Assembly: GCA_947462335.1 (NCBI GenBank)
Contig: OX381707.1
Location: 17,631,014 to 17,695,013 of the forward strand
Source of the DNA: Harmothoe impar
Lineage: Eukaryota; Annelida; Polychaeta; Phyllodocida; Polynoidae
Length of the DNA: 64,000 nucleotides
Direction: 5' to 3'
The position numbers and the translations under genes were made by a program. The notes under the pieces are model-generated. The model worked only from the letters and a program-made list of their open reading frames with translations. It was not told the origin of the DNA and ran no database searches. Of this stretch, positions 53,491 to 64,000 are shown in pieces; the stretch's first letter is position 1; every line of letters begins with the position of its first letter.

Positions 53491-54300
53491 GGTCCAGGTA
53501 AAGCAGGAGGCTCCTTGTCTTTCCACCACTTCATGTATTCCTCTTATTCTCATGTACTACCTAGGGGTAAAAAGTAAGTAATATATTATACATCATAACA
53601 TGTCGTTTGTCTGTACATCAACATAATCCTTGTATCTACTAGGTACTTTACAGTAGCATATATATATAGAATAATTGTTAGATATTATTCCCACACTATT
53701 CAACTGGGATAAATACCCGGAAAATATATAAAGAAATAAATGAACTATTGAACTGTGTTAGAGGGTCCGTAGGTCTGAAGGTGATACCTTTGAGCAGAAG
53801 ATAATTATTGGAATAAATAGCCAAAATAATCAAGGCAAATACATGAAAGTACTCACCATGTAACTACCATGTTGCTATGTCCGTTCACAATGTTTGAATG
53901 AGGCAAAATGCTAACTGACCACTACTGCAGGCTTCCCATTGGCTGCCATATATATAGGTCACGCACTATGCATTGTTTAACTGCAAGCAGGTAGCCTGGG
54001 TGTCTACACCACGGCTTGGATGCTCAGTCACACCTCTATTGTCAGCTGCGGCACTGCGGGCACAGAGGTGGGTGGGAGTGTGTGTGTGTGTGTGTGGGGG
54101 GGCAGGGTTAATGCTTAAATCCGGACCAAATACCCATACATAATTATATGTGGCTATGCCATAAAATAAATGTGTATTTTACACTTGGAGGTGCATAGAC
54201 CACAGGGCTGAAATACTGATCCTATCCAGTGCTCATTTCTTTTTTTCTGATTCATAGAAATAACAAGTGCGGGATAAGTCAATCTTAAATAAGTAAACTA

Positions 54301-54437
54301 CCCAGTAAACAAAAAACATTATACAACATTTTTATGATGTTATATAACGTTTCTCTGAGGCTTCTTACTATGGCATAATGTTATATCAAGTTTTGAAATG
54401 TTATTTTGACGTAATATTACGTTTCTTTGTTAGCTGT
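54301..54437. mobile_element. Small AACGTTATATAACGTT MITE, second copy
   Basis: It starts CCAGTAAACAAAAAACATTA and ends TTTGTTAGCTG. Inverted, it aligns to the element at 28350-28481 across its whole length, including GCCTCAGAGAAACGTTATAT. Two copies in one window support a real family. Confidence 0.55.
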
Positions 54438-54709
54438 GTTTTAGCATTTTTACTTTCTTTCTGGGATAGCTAAGAAGGATTGACAAGTTTAAGAAGGGGC
54501 TGGTCCTAATACGATATAGAGGCAAATGCATTCATAAAATCTGTTCTGGGTATTACTTTTTACACTCCCCCCTATATCAAGTGCAGTAAGGGTCATATTA
54601 AATCAAATTTTCCCGAGGGGGGGGGGGGGGCTCAGTAGAACTCCTGTGGCGTCAGGGTAGTCTGGAAACGGCCCTGAACCAGTCTGCATGGCGCCTAGGC
54701 TATTGTGTT

Positions 54710-55120
54710 AGAAGTACAAATTACAGAAAGAGTAAATCTATGTAAATATATATCAATGTGAAACTCAGGTAAATTTGTGTAAATTTTGAGCACCTTTTTA
54801 CACCATATTTACTTCCGATTTACACCGTTTTTACTTGGAATTTACAGAACAATTAAATACATGTAAATATCAATCAATGTAAAGCCCATGCAAATTTGTG
54901 TGAATCTTAAGAACAATCTGTCCACAAATTTACACCACATTTACACCATTTTTACTTGGAATTTGCAGAACGATTAAATACTTGTAAATATCAATCAATG
55001 TAAAGCCCAGGTAAATTCGTGTAAAGCTCAAGCACCATATTTGCACAGAATGCCAAAGAGCTTTACACCATTTTTACATGGGTTTTACATTTTGTAAAAC
55101 CCAAAATTGGTGCTGTGTAA
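54710..55120. repeat. ~115-bp tandem repeats of GTAAATATCAATCAATGTAA type
   Basis: GTAAATATCAATCAATGTAA with AGCCCAxGxAAATT and ACACCATTTTTACTTGGAAT recur about three times. The GTAAA/TTTAC words link it to the 52640-53185 array. Together they may be the two arms of one 2.5-kb element (see findings). Confidence 0.6.
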
Positions 55121-55249
55121 TTTAAATAATATGGAGGGCACTTTAGCTTGGTTGGATGGCATTTTAATATGTAAGATGGTAAATTCATGACAGAAAGATA
55201 GAAATGTGATACTTCTTTGGTGAGAAGAGCATTTCTATCAGCTTCAATT

Positions 55250-56110
55250 TTTTTTTTAACCTTGGAGCCTATGGAAAGTTCATTTAGAGGGTAGTCATTT
55301 AACAGTACTTAAGTGTTTAAAGAAAAGAGAGAAAAAATAGCCAAAGATTGCAGTTGATTTGCGACTAGAAGGAAAGTGATATTGATTAACTTTTTGAAGG
55401 AAACATTTGTCCCCCGATGTTGCCCATTCTTTTATTTTATTGTATTTTTTCTAACTAAAATAGAAACTGAGTAATAAGCATTTTAAAATGGCTAAAAAAT
55501 GTCTTAAAGAAAAAGCCAGGCTTCGTATATGCCTCAGGGTATGGACCCTGAGTCAAAAATGCATTCTTGTCAAAAGGATTTAATTGGGGGGAAAACTGGG
55601 CCATTTCTGACCACTTATCACCCTATTTGATTGTCCCCAATTTAATGATTATTACACTGACTCACTGTTATAACATTTAAAAACATTTCAGTAACATTTA
55701 GATTATGATTCAAAATACTACTTTGATTAAGCAATACTACTTTGATTAATAAAAATAACGGTAAGGTACATGCACGACTAATGCGCATTTTATCTCTTTC
55801 CAAGGAGACACATGAGGCTTTGTTGATCAAATCTATGAGATGAGCCAATAGATTGAAATGCCGCTCCTCATGCCCTCAAAAGCAAGTTTGTATCTAAGCC
55901 AGCAATGGCCACCGCAAGGGAAGACACTCACTGCTTCAACTCCCCTCCCACATGCAGAGAGGGCTTGACAACTCTACAGCACAATGCTGTCATCTTATGT
56001 ATCTGATTGTTGTTACAATGCTTATCTTCCCACATACACTATATAGTTCTTACGGATCCCTTTTCATCTTCTTTCTACGGGGTTTTTAACAAAACCATCA
56101 TAGATTGATT
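55250..56110. repeat. Duplicate of 49370-50640
   Basis: ACCTTGGAGCCTATGGAAAG, GGAAACATTTGTCCCCCGAT and CCAAGGAGACACATGAGG match the same order of sequences at 49374-50230. The blocks ending in ATCATAGATTGATTGAT (50622 and 56099) also match. The exon 49713 and the LINE relic are absent or shortened here. Confidence 0.6.
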
Positions 56111-56639
56111 GATAACAATCGGTGAAAGTCACCGAGCATAAAAATCCCTGAAATGGTCCATAATCGGCCCAAAACCCTGGATTTTTGTATTAATGTAAAG
56201 GGCCTTGGGACTTTCATCCTGTTAAATGTTAGCTAGTTTAACATCCGGGGGGCACATTGCATTCCAGACTCATTAGGTTAAGTTTTTCACAAGCAATGGC
56301 AGCCCAAAGGCCTACCAAGGGGGATCCTATCCAGGATGATTGAATCTATGAAATGAGATAAAGACACATTTACTGAAGCAAGGGTTCTTTAACTTCCAAA
56401 ACCGTATAGACATGGTGTGGGAGAGGACTTTAATATGCTGTCTGCCACAGCATGGGAAAAGGCAGCCAAAGGTGAAGTCACAAAGCAAAAGAGACTGTAG
56501 ACCTTCACGTCTCTGTGGGATATGATTGTGCCTAGGCACAAATATAACATGAATTGAATCTGAAGTCCACTAAATTTATCTGCAATATGAGCACAACATG
56601 ATGGGAAAAAACTGACCCTAATTTGAAACTTCATATAGC

Positions 56640-56781
56640 CTTGGAAAGCAAATAGCTGGTGTGGGTGGCCAGACTGCTGGTGGGGATGCTCTCGCTGCAG
56701 GCCCAAACGCTGATGCGGGAGCTCTTCTGCCTACTTCATGAGATGATCGAAAGGAACGGAACCAACGAAGGGCACCGGTAG
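56640..56781 (+). pseudogene. RhoGAP-like exon copy (SLQAQTLMRELFCLL)
   Basis: The frame reads SKQLVWVARLLVGMLSLQAQ, TLMRELFCLLHEMIERNGTN then EGH, ending near ACCG/GTAGAG, a weakened donor. It aligns to SLLVRLLPRLTHTLLQELVS of the 63782 exon. A third copy at 58262-58333 is cut by LINE-B. Confidence 0.4.
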
Positions 56782-57257
56782 AGTAAGTTTACTGCTGTTA
56801 AGTTCTTAAGGGGATATACGTTTAGTCCAGCAAAACAAATTGTACTTGCCATATTATTTCTGTGCATAATTCTTGTGGAAGGTTGTGAGGTAATGACAAA
56901 GATGACCGTAATATCCGTATGCTTGCAGTGCCACTGCAGTGGCATACAAGATCTGTGTAAGACTAGAAGTATGGCCTCTTGGAAGAAAATTCTACAGTGA
57001 GCGCTTTACAAACGATGAGGGAACGCCGAGGGCACATGAACGGCGCCGGCTTCAGTAAGTTCATCTATGAATGGTTTAAAACTGAAGAATGAGCCCCTGG
57101 AAAAGGCAATTATGGCCAAGCCGCTCAGACATAATAAAAACCCCTTTTGCCATTATCTTATATACATTATTTTCAGGGTTAACCAGCACCGTCCTGCTAT
57201 ATGTCCATCATGCAGCATGCTGTTTGGATCTTATCTACTTGTATCTAAATACGCTCT

Positions 57258-57505
57258 CCTAGTGACACTTACTCAAGTTTCAGTTTTTCACAAGTAAGAA
57301 GGTAGGCCGAAAGCCTACCTCGGATGATCGTATCCAGGATGATCGAATCTATGAGATGAGCCAAAAGATAGAAATCCAGCTCCTACACATTTACCGAAGC
57401 AAGGGTTCTTTAACCTCCGACACCACATAGACATGGTGTCAGAGGGACAGGCCTTTCTTATGCTGTAAGTCTACCACAGCATGGGAAAGCCCAGCCATAG
57501 GTATC
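57258..57505 (-). mobile_element. LINE-A 3' UTR fragment
   Basis: It begins in GTGACACTTACTCAAGTTTC and continues through GGTAGGCCGAAAGCCTACCT, CTACACATTTACCGAAGCAA to AGCATGGGAAAGCCCAGCCA. Both the tail and the 5' part are missing. It closely follows a host-gene fragment at 57000-57130. Confidence 0.6.
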
Positions 57506-57914
57506 ACTTCAACATAAACTTAGTTCAAGAAGACACAGCTCCACCGAGACCACCTATATGCCACTGAGTTCATGACGTCCAACTTTCGCATTTAGAACTA
57601 CCATAGGATTTTGGTATATCATTTTTTATTATATCAAAAATGCTAAGTAAAGCCAAGGATATCTCGCAGTGATGCTGCAGCTTTAAACATTGCCTTATTC
57701 CAGACAACCCAGCAGTCCTGGTAGCGTGGCAGCAGAGGCCGTAATAAGAGAGACAGAAGAGGCCGCAGGCTTTTAAAATTAAGGGAAAATAGTTCTATTT
57801 TGATACTGTGAAGACAGTTCTATTTTGATACTGTGAAGACAATAGAAAGCTCACAGTAGGTGGGCGTTGTGAGGATGGTGATAAGCACTAGTTTGATGAC
57901 ATCACAGTGGAGAA

Positions 57915-58330
57915 TGCCTACCAAGGGTAATCGTATCCAGGATGATTGAATCTATGAAATGAGAATCAGGTGAAGACACATTTACCGAAGCAAGGGTTCT
58001 TTAACCTCCAAAATGGTGTCAGAGGGAGAGGCCTTTCATATGCTGCAAGTCTACCACAGCATGGGAAAAGGCAGCCAAAGGTGTGGTGATGAAGCAAAAG
58101 AGACTGGACACCTTCACGTCTCTGTGGGGTATAATTGTGTTTAGGCGCAAATATAAGATGAATTGGATCTAATTTCCACTAAATTTACCTGCTATATGAA
58201 CCCAACATCATGGGAGAAAAAACTGACCCTAATTTAATACTTCATACAGCCTTGGAAAGCAAACAGCTGGTATGAGTGGCCGGACTCGTGGGGATGCTGT
58301 CGCTGCAGGCCCATACCCTAATGCAGGAGC
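57915..58330. repeat. Duplicate of 56310-56715 including a LINE relic and exon remnant
   Basis: GAATCTATGAAATGAGA, GGTTCTTTAACCTCCAAAA, GACACCTTCACGTCTCTGTG and CAGCTGGTATGAGTGGCC parallel the 56340-56715 block in order. It ends at the insertion point of LINE-B inside the exon copy (GCAGGAGCTCTT). Confidence 0.6.
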
Positions 58331-58770
58331 TCTTTGATTGATTGATTGATTGGATTGTTTTACGTCCAAGTGTGCTATGACGCCTGGGACTTGCTCAAGA
58401 GTTTATCGGACTCTCGGTCCGTTCTTTTCTCATCTAGGTTGCGTTTAAGTGTGTGAGTGCATGTACGCGTGCATGTCTTTATGAGTCTACTTGTAGCAGT
58501 GGGACACGGCTCGTAGCGGTGGAACAATGCTCGTGGCATCGGGCCCTTCTTTATTGTGCTGCCTCACACAGATGCTGTGCCGCAGACTGTTGACACCTCA
58601 TCTGACTAGTCCATTATCCTGACACTGGCGGGCCAGTCGCAGCTCCATACCAATCGGGCCAGCAGATCAGGAAATGGCGAGTATGAAAACTACTTTCCAT
58701 CTGGCCAGAGATCATTATCTCTAACTTACCGGGCCGAGTCTCAAGGGGGGGGGGGCCTGTTTTCCCCCTC

Positions 58771-60258
58771 TTACATCTTTTCGAACATCTTTCTTTCCCG
58801 CAGGAAGGTCAGGAGTTCTTTCTTCACAGTGTTGGTGAAGACACTGTTAATGGACGACGCGCCACGAAGGTGGTCGTCCCTACTCTTCTTGGTTGCTTGA
58901 CAAAAGAGCATGAGATGTTCTACAGTCAGAGGTACTTGACATCGCTGACATACCGGTTGGTTTTCACCCCTCATGAGGTGTCCGTGTGTCAGCAGCGAGT
59001 GACCTATCCGAAGACGGGCCAGTATTGTCGATTCCCTCCTGGTAAAGCCTGTATGGTTGTGTCTTTTGCCTATCGAGGGTACGATGGCTCTCAGTTTCTT
59101 ATCTTGGTCAGAGCTCCAGCGTCTCTGCCACTCTTGGTTGGTATATTCTCGACAAATCGGGAGGAGGTCTGAGGATGGGATGCAAGCTGAGCTGGGTTTC
59201 AGACTTAGGGCTTTTTTAGCTGCATCGTCTGCAGCTTCCTTCCCTTCTATGCCAATGTGGCTGGGCAGCCAACAGAGGACTACCTCCTTTTGGGTGTCTG
59301 TGAGGTGTGAGACCAATTGCTTGATCTCCTGCACCACAGGGTTTTTGGGGTCATATTGGTGTATTGCTTGCAGGCACGACTTGGAGTCGGAGAAGATGAT
59401 GAAGGCCTTTCGGCTTGACACCCTCATCCACTCCAAAGCACTCAGGAGAGCATGGGCCTCAGCAGTGAAGATGCTGCTTCTTCCATGTAGTGCTCCTTTG
59501 CGGGTACCAAAGGGTGTGTATGCAGCAAAGCCAAAACGGTTTCCATCTTTCGAGCCATCCGTGAACACCTCAGTGTGACCTTGGTGCCCACGGCTGATTT
59601 CTGTCAGTTTTTCCATGTAGGTGTTGGTCTGGGTTTCCCCTTTCTTTTGTTCACAAAGGTCAAAGAGGATAGTTGGAGCTGCCTGTGTCCACGGAGGGGA
59701 TCGAGCAGGTCTTTCCTTGATGACCTTTGAGATTGGAATGCGAGCCTCTCTCATAAGGGTTCTCACCCTCATAGAAAAAGGCTTTGGGTTCCTCTCATTT
59801 GCCTTCACCCTAATGGCATATTGGAGGGATAGTTTGTCCCGCCTGAGATCCAGTGGGGGGACTCCAGCCTCCACTTGCAGACTGTTCCGCGGTGAGGATG
59901 GGAAGGCACCGAGGCAAAGCCGGAGGGCTTGGTTTTGAATTGGGTTTAGCCAATCCAGGTATGATCTGCCAGCAGATGCATACACCACCGATCCATAATC
60001 CAGGCGTTATTGGATATACGTCTTGTAGATTTTCAATAGAATCTCCCGGTCTGCTCCCCACTCTGTGTGGGAGAGCATCTTGAGGAGGTTAATGGCTTTT
60101 TGGCATCTTTTCCGCAGGTATTCCACATGGGGTTTGAAGGAGAGGATCCGGTCAAACACTAGTCCAAGGAATTTAACCTCCGTTTCAACTCTGAGCGCTT
60201 TCCCGTGGAGTGTCAGTGCAGGAGCCTCCGCACATCTTCGCCTTCGGCAAAAGTGCAC
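58771..60258 (-). pseudogene. LINE-B ORF2, C-terminal part: RT thumb and RNase H
   Basis: One frame with a single TAA at 60007-60009 (YIQ-stop-RLDYGSVVY; the LINE-A homologue reads LSRLDYGCIVYG). RNase H blocks are VFTDGSKDGNRFG, FTAEAHALLSALEW, FSDSKSCLQA and IEGKEAADDAAKKA, so the four acidic residues are kept. A C-terminal CQRCQVPLTVEHLMLFC motif precedes the stop at 58771. Confidence 0.85.
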
Positions 60259-60389
60259 ACAGGTGGTCTTGGTTTCTGAGAACTTGAAACCGTTTTGCAG
60301 GCTCCAAGCCTCCAGGCGGAAAAGTGTCTGTTGAAGCTTTCATTCTATGGTTGCCGTGGACGTACCGCTGTAGCAGATGACAAAGTCAT

Positions 60390-61076
60390 CTACATACAGG
60401 CAGCAATCCACATTATTTCGTTTATTTTGATGCCGAACAGTGTTACCGAGAGAACACAGCCCTGGGGGACTCCGTTCTCCTGGTCAACTTTCTTGGATTG
60501 GGTGGTGCCAAGTCGGACGTTGAAGGTTCTTTTGCCGAGAAAGCCTTCCACAAATAGTGGCAGTCTGCCTCGCAGTCCCATTTTCTTCATGTCTTGCAGA
60601 ATGCCAAATTTCCACGTTGTGTCGTAAGCCTTTTCAAGGTCAAAAAATACGGCAGCAACGTGTTCATTGTTGGCAAACGCTTTTCTTATGTGGGTCTCCA
60701 GACGTACTAGATGATCAGTAGTGCTGCGACCCTTGCGGAAACCTGATTGGTATCGGGTGAGGAGATTTTTTGACTCAAGATACCATAGAAGTCGGTTGTT
60801 GACCATCCTTTCCATCGTCTTGGCCAGGCAGCTGGTCATGGCAATGGGTCTGTAGCTCGAAGGAAGAGACGTGTCCTTCCCTGGTTTTGGGATGGGCACA
60901 ACTGTGGCCTCCGACCAAGATGGTGGGTATTTCCCTGTTGTCCAGATGTTAATGAAGATATACAGGAGCAGCTCCAGTTGATGCTCTGGAAGGTGCTTCA
61001 ACATCTGGTAGTGGATGTCGTCGGGGCCCGGAGATGAGTCTTTTGCCTGGGTCAGGGCATGTTGCAACTCTGCCAT
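60390..61076 (-). pseudogene. LINE-B ORF2: reverse transcriptase fingers/palm
   Basis: The frame contains PGPDDIHYQMLKHLPEHQLE, SYRPIAMTSCLAKTMERMV, FFDLEKAYDTTW and GVPQGCVLSVTLFG. A frame change at about 60410 occurs just before the YVDD box, which is legible in another frame (LYVDDFVICYSG). It cannot make a complete RT. Confidence 0.85.
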
Positions 61077-61091
61077 CGTGAGGAGCTTCTT

Positions 61092-61818
61092 TTAGTCCTC
61101 CTTTTTTTCCGATCGCAAGTTCAGCTGACTCCTCTCTTCCCTTTCTTTGTATTGACGGAATTCCGCTCCATAGTTGGCACTCGAAGACACCCTACTAAAG
61201 TTATCGGCAAGTGAGTCTGCGATCTCTCGAGTTGTCTCCATATCTTCCTTACCAACTTTAAGGTGTGTCACTGATGGGGTTGGGTTACCGTTCAGTTTCT
61301 TCACCTTTTGGTACACCTCTTTCAAGGGGGTGCAGCTGTCGATGGTGTTGACATATTCACGGAATGACTCCCGTTTCTCGTTATTGTAGATTTTTTTTCT
61401 TTTGGCTTGCTCCTGGTAATATGTCAGCATATTTTCCAGGTTCATATTGTTCTCGAACTTCCTCAATGCTTTCTTCCGGATCTTTCTTGCCTCGCGGCAG
61501 TAATTGTTGAACCAGTAGGGTTTTTTTGAGGGGCGTCTGGAGGTTCTAGGAATGCACATAGCACTCACTTCCCGAAGGGTCTCTGTGAAGTACTGTGCGG
61601 GGTCCCTTTTCTCCTTGGCAATTTTTCAGGTTGGTTTTCATGTGTGTTATTTTTGATGGTGTTGAGGATTATCGGAAAGTGGTCACTTCCCAGGGGGTCT
61701 CTCATCACTCTCCAATCATACTCGGCAAAGATAGTCGGATGACAATTGGTCAGGTCCAGAGCTGATCTTCTGCCGGATCTGCATAGGAAAGTGGGTGTGC
61801 CACTGTTGAAAAGGCAGA
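61092..61818 (-). pseudogene. LINE-B ORF2: linker and remnant of endonuclease
   Basis: A 158-codon frame (to 61568) is the linker before RT, with KPYWFNNYCREARKIRKKAL matching the LINE-A KPWFNEECQ region. Upstream, in other frames, endonuclease pieces such as GSDHFPIIL and SALDLTNCHPTIF are visible up to 61818. There the sequence jumps to the end of ORF1. Confidence 0.7.
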
Positions 61819-61843
61819 GCGACTACTTATGAAGGAGAATTTA

Positions 61844-62644
61844 TTACCTGCCATTGTGGGAACTACAGCTTTGCGACGCAGCCTTGTGGCCCCTGGTGGC
61901 TACAGCACTCCGGTCCAGCGAAAAACCCCTACTTTTGGCTTTCTTTCCTTTCGAATGGTTCACCTGCTCCCATCCTTTCTCCGGAGGTCTATCTTGTGGA
62001 GGTGCTGCTACCGATGTAGATACGACAGCGATGGTATTGGCCTCCTTTTTGGAGGAAGCTTCTTGCACTTCATCTGCTGCCTCTGCCACCTCAGCAACTG
62101 CATCCCCAGGGGTAGCCGGCGGAGGCATGGTGCTAGACGGCGGAGGTCTGCTCTCCGTGCCAGGAGAACACTCCTGCATAGTCTCCTCTCTCATTGGGGA
62201 TGGGATGTAGGGTTCCACCTTCACCAACTGGTAGCCACACTTTAGTTCCTCAGGAGGAGTTGGACTGTCAAAGGACAGGACATAATTTGCCGTGTCCAAG
62301 ACCTGTCCATTCCTCCTGATTTTTATTTGGTGGACGTTTGTCACACCTAGAGGGCTCAGCTCAGCTCAGATTTCCTCTACAGGGGTACCTAGGAGGTCTC
62401 TCCATCGGATAACCCCCTTCGAGGAGTTCCAGGATCTGTGTGCTGAGACCCTTACCTTTTTGTCGCCAAGAGTGGAAATCTGCATGAGGGAGCGGGCCTG
62501 TTTTTCCTGCTCTACCTGAATGAAGAGGGTACCACTCTTGGTCTTTGTGACAAGTTTCACTTGTCCCGCTGCCCCCACAAGGGTTTTTGAGATAACGAAG
62601 GGTGAAACCTTCGCCAAACTCTCGCCCTTAGAGGGTTCCAGCAC
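61844..62644 (-). pseudogene. LINE-B ORF1 remnant without zinc knuckles
   Basis: Two pieces share a frame: SLAKVSPFVISKTLVGAAGQ ... SSKGVIRWRDLLGTPVEEI, a stop (about 62367), then TNVHQIKIRRNGQVLDTANY and CGYQLVKVEPYIPSPM. LINE-A has CYRCQKFGH straight after the equivalent IPKPM. Here the frame jumps to REETMQECSPGTESRPPPSS, so the knuckles were deleted. Confidence 0.75.
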
Positions 62645-62779
62645 AAGGAACCGAGGCCAGTTCCTTGAATTGTTTTTCCAGTTTTCACTTTCATTATCCT
62701 TGGTTGGTCCAGGTCGTTGTCCATTTCCGTTCTTTTTTTTACCTTTCTTGTCTTTTTTCTTTCCGCTGGCGTAAAGCCA

Positions 62780-63427
62780 TCAGCCGCGGAGTGCTGATGG
62801 GTTTGGTAAAGGGTAAGCGATGTTTTGGGCTCCTTTTATCGCCCCTTCCCCATTACAGGGGTGAGCAGCGCTCATTGCTAAATAGGACCTGCTCAGTTAC
62901 TTGGGAGGTTCATACTGCTAGGGCTTCACAGCATGCCGGTTATCCGGAAGCACCGAAGTCCACTCTTACCCTTTGTTTTCAGTGAACAGCGATGTACAAT
63001 CCCCCAAGCCTGCGTGTGCGGCTAAAAACTGAAACCTTACAGCACTTCCATTCCTCGGTTCTTCCGTTTTTATACCATCGCCACGACTTGTGACTGTGGC
63101 CGTTGGGGTGTCATTGAGTGACCTTCATCCGACCTTAACCACTTCAGATAAGAGCTAGGCCCCTGTCATCTAGTGGTTCTGGGTGCAGACCACCCAGTTT
63201 GCCTGTCAACCGTTGGGGTGTCAGTGAGTGACCTTCATCCGGTCTAGACCGTTGGGAATGTGGTATAATCCTTTGCAGGGTGATGCGGTAGCATTCCTCA
63301 TCCGCTCATGGACACAGGCGGTCCATTGCCATTTGGTCCGCGACTGCTTTCGCAGCTGGTCTCCATATCTGAAGACCGTTCCACTATCCGCCACCTGTGG
63401 ACGCGCTCGGTGCGGGTGGCATACCCG
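62780..63427 (-). other. LINE-B 5' UTR with duplicated block
   Basis: The block CCGTTGGGGTGTCATTGAGT, followed by GACCTTCATCCG, occurs twice (about 63100 and 63209), a period near 110 bp. The region is GC-richer and holds no long frame with motifs. Repeated 5' UTR units are known promoter parts of some LINEs; here that role is inference. Confidence 0.45.
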
Positions 63428-63781
63428 CGAGATTGTGGTAACCGGTAAGTGTAAACATTTATCATTATAGCACGAAGTGATTCATTGTCACTTTGGTCTA
63501 GGGAGTCATATTTAAAACCCCTAAAAAGTCCTGTGAGACGGGGTTGTAACATAGACAGATTCAGATTCAATTATATAGAAGCTTTATTTAGCTCTGGCAA
63601 ATTACAATCTAGTACTATATATAGAAGACTGAGATCAATTCCCAACTGTTTTTTTAGCAAATCTATGAAGAGTAAAAATGTTTTTTGATTTGTTCTAGCC
63701 CTCATCATCAGACCATGTGTCACTTTAAGATAGAAATAAGTGGATGCACCCACACAATAATAATGTTATTTTTTCTTACAG

Positions 63782-63954
63782 AGATAGAGAGCTCACGGCA
63801 GGTAGAGGCGGCAAGCCTCCTTGTGAGGCTGCTACCCCGCCTCACCCATACCCTGCTGCAGGAACTGGTCAGCCTCCTGAAGCAGGCGGTGAGGCGAGTG
63901 GAGTATAACCGGGTGTCACTGAAGACACTAGCTGAGCGGTTCTCAAGGATAATG
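63782..63954 (+). CDS. Predicted exon of a RhoGAP-like protein
   Basis: A TTTTTTCTTACAG acceptor and ATG/GTAAGT donor enclose 173 nt in one open frame: EIESSRQVEAASLLVRLLPR, LTHTLLQELVSLLKQAVRRV and EYNRVSLKTLAERFSRIM. The pattern LP-x-L-x-L-L, a helix, then N-R-V/M-S-x-x-x-LA-x-x-F-x-x-x-M matches the C-terminal helices of RhoGAP domains (GTPase activation of Rho proteins). The arginine finger would lie in an earlier exon. Shortened paralogues are at 49713 and 56640. Assignment is by motif only. Confidence 0.5.
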
Positions 63955-64000
63955 GTAAGTGTTCATACTTTGCTCTATAGGAACGGGTCAGGTAGAACTC

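Larger units (their letters stand above)
58334..63427 (-). mobile_element. LINE-B (I-like non-LTR retrotransposon), ~5.1 kb, internally deleted
   Basis: The tail GATTGATTGATTGATTG is at the low end, then the 3' UTR, RNase H, RT, part of the endonuclease, ORF1 and a 5' UTR up to about 63427. Most of the endonuclease is deleted (junction about 61818) and the ORF1 zinc knuckles are gone (junction about 62206). Several nonsense and frame changes are present, so it is dead. The host exon resumes as CGAGATTGTGGTAACCG with a GTAAGT donor. Confidence 0.8.

Noticed and set aside
53176..53553. Minus-strand protein with seven-residue repeats
   Set aside because: It is the translation of a 21-bp minisatellite with a TA microsatellite beside it; no gene context.

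Overview
This is a stretch of animal nuclear DNA, not prokaryotic. It shows split genes with GT-AG introns and matching phases, a TATA-box promoter, 5'-truncated non-LTR retrotransposons, several MITE families and Penelope-like (PLE) remnants. The repeats with GTTTAACGTCC tails and the multi-copy NADAR/lectin-type proteins suggest a marine invertebrate. I favour a mollusc or other lophotrochozoan, but the sequence alone does not prove it.

Layout. 0-10.5 kb (minus strand): the one gene that looks intact. A TATA box (10465) and two untranslated exons lead to four coding exons with matching phases. They join a ricin-type beta-trefoil lectin domain to a coiled coil and a NADAR domain (last exon 39-1341). 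Its introns hold MITEs of at least four families, including PIF/Harbinger-type ones with TTA target duplications. 10.5-19 kb: no convincing gene; MITEs, LINE tails and a 146-bp duplication carrying palindromic X-box-like motifs. 19.6-23 kb: an internally deleted LINE. 23-30 kb: MITEs, LINE tails, a decayed pogo/Tigger transposase, and an exon of a multi-copy protein family disrupted by a LINE tail with an 11-bp duplication. 31-33 kb and 41-46 kb: fragments of a duplicated host gene family, including a three-fold tandem exon array. 33-40.5 kb: an almost complete LINE (called LINE-A) with ORF1, endonuclease, RT and RNase H, broken by a 319-bp copy of its own 3' end. 46-48.5 kb: a PLE GIY-YIG endonuclease end, a C2H2 zinc-finger frame cut by a MITE, and a hammerhead-ribozyme-like motif. 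48.5-58 kb: segmental duplications, a 583-bp retroposon with a perfect 9-bp duplication and a paralogous empty site, and tandem arrays. 58.3-63.4 kb: a second LINE (LINE-B) sitting inside a RhoGAP-like exon copy. 63.8 kb: the best RhoGAP-like exon.

How it works together. Most of the window is layered mobile DNA. LINE-A and LINE-B have similar 3' termini (TTTAACGTCC on the plus strand) followed by short tandem tails (TTTG or GATT). A 570-580-bp non-autonomous family shares a LINE-like 5' box and a LINE-B-like tail, so it is probably mobilised by these LINEs. The best candidate for new biology is the lectin-NADAR fusion: NADAR domains are linked to removing ADP-ribose from guanine, and beta-trefoil lectin domains occur in DNA-ADP-ribosylating toxins of the pierisin type.
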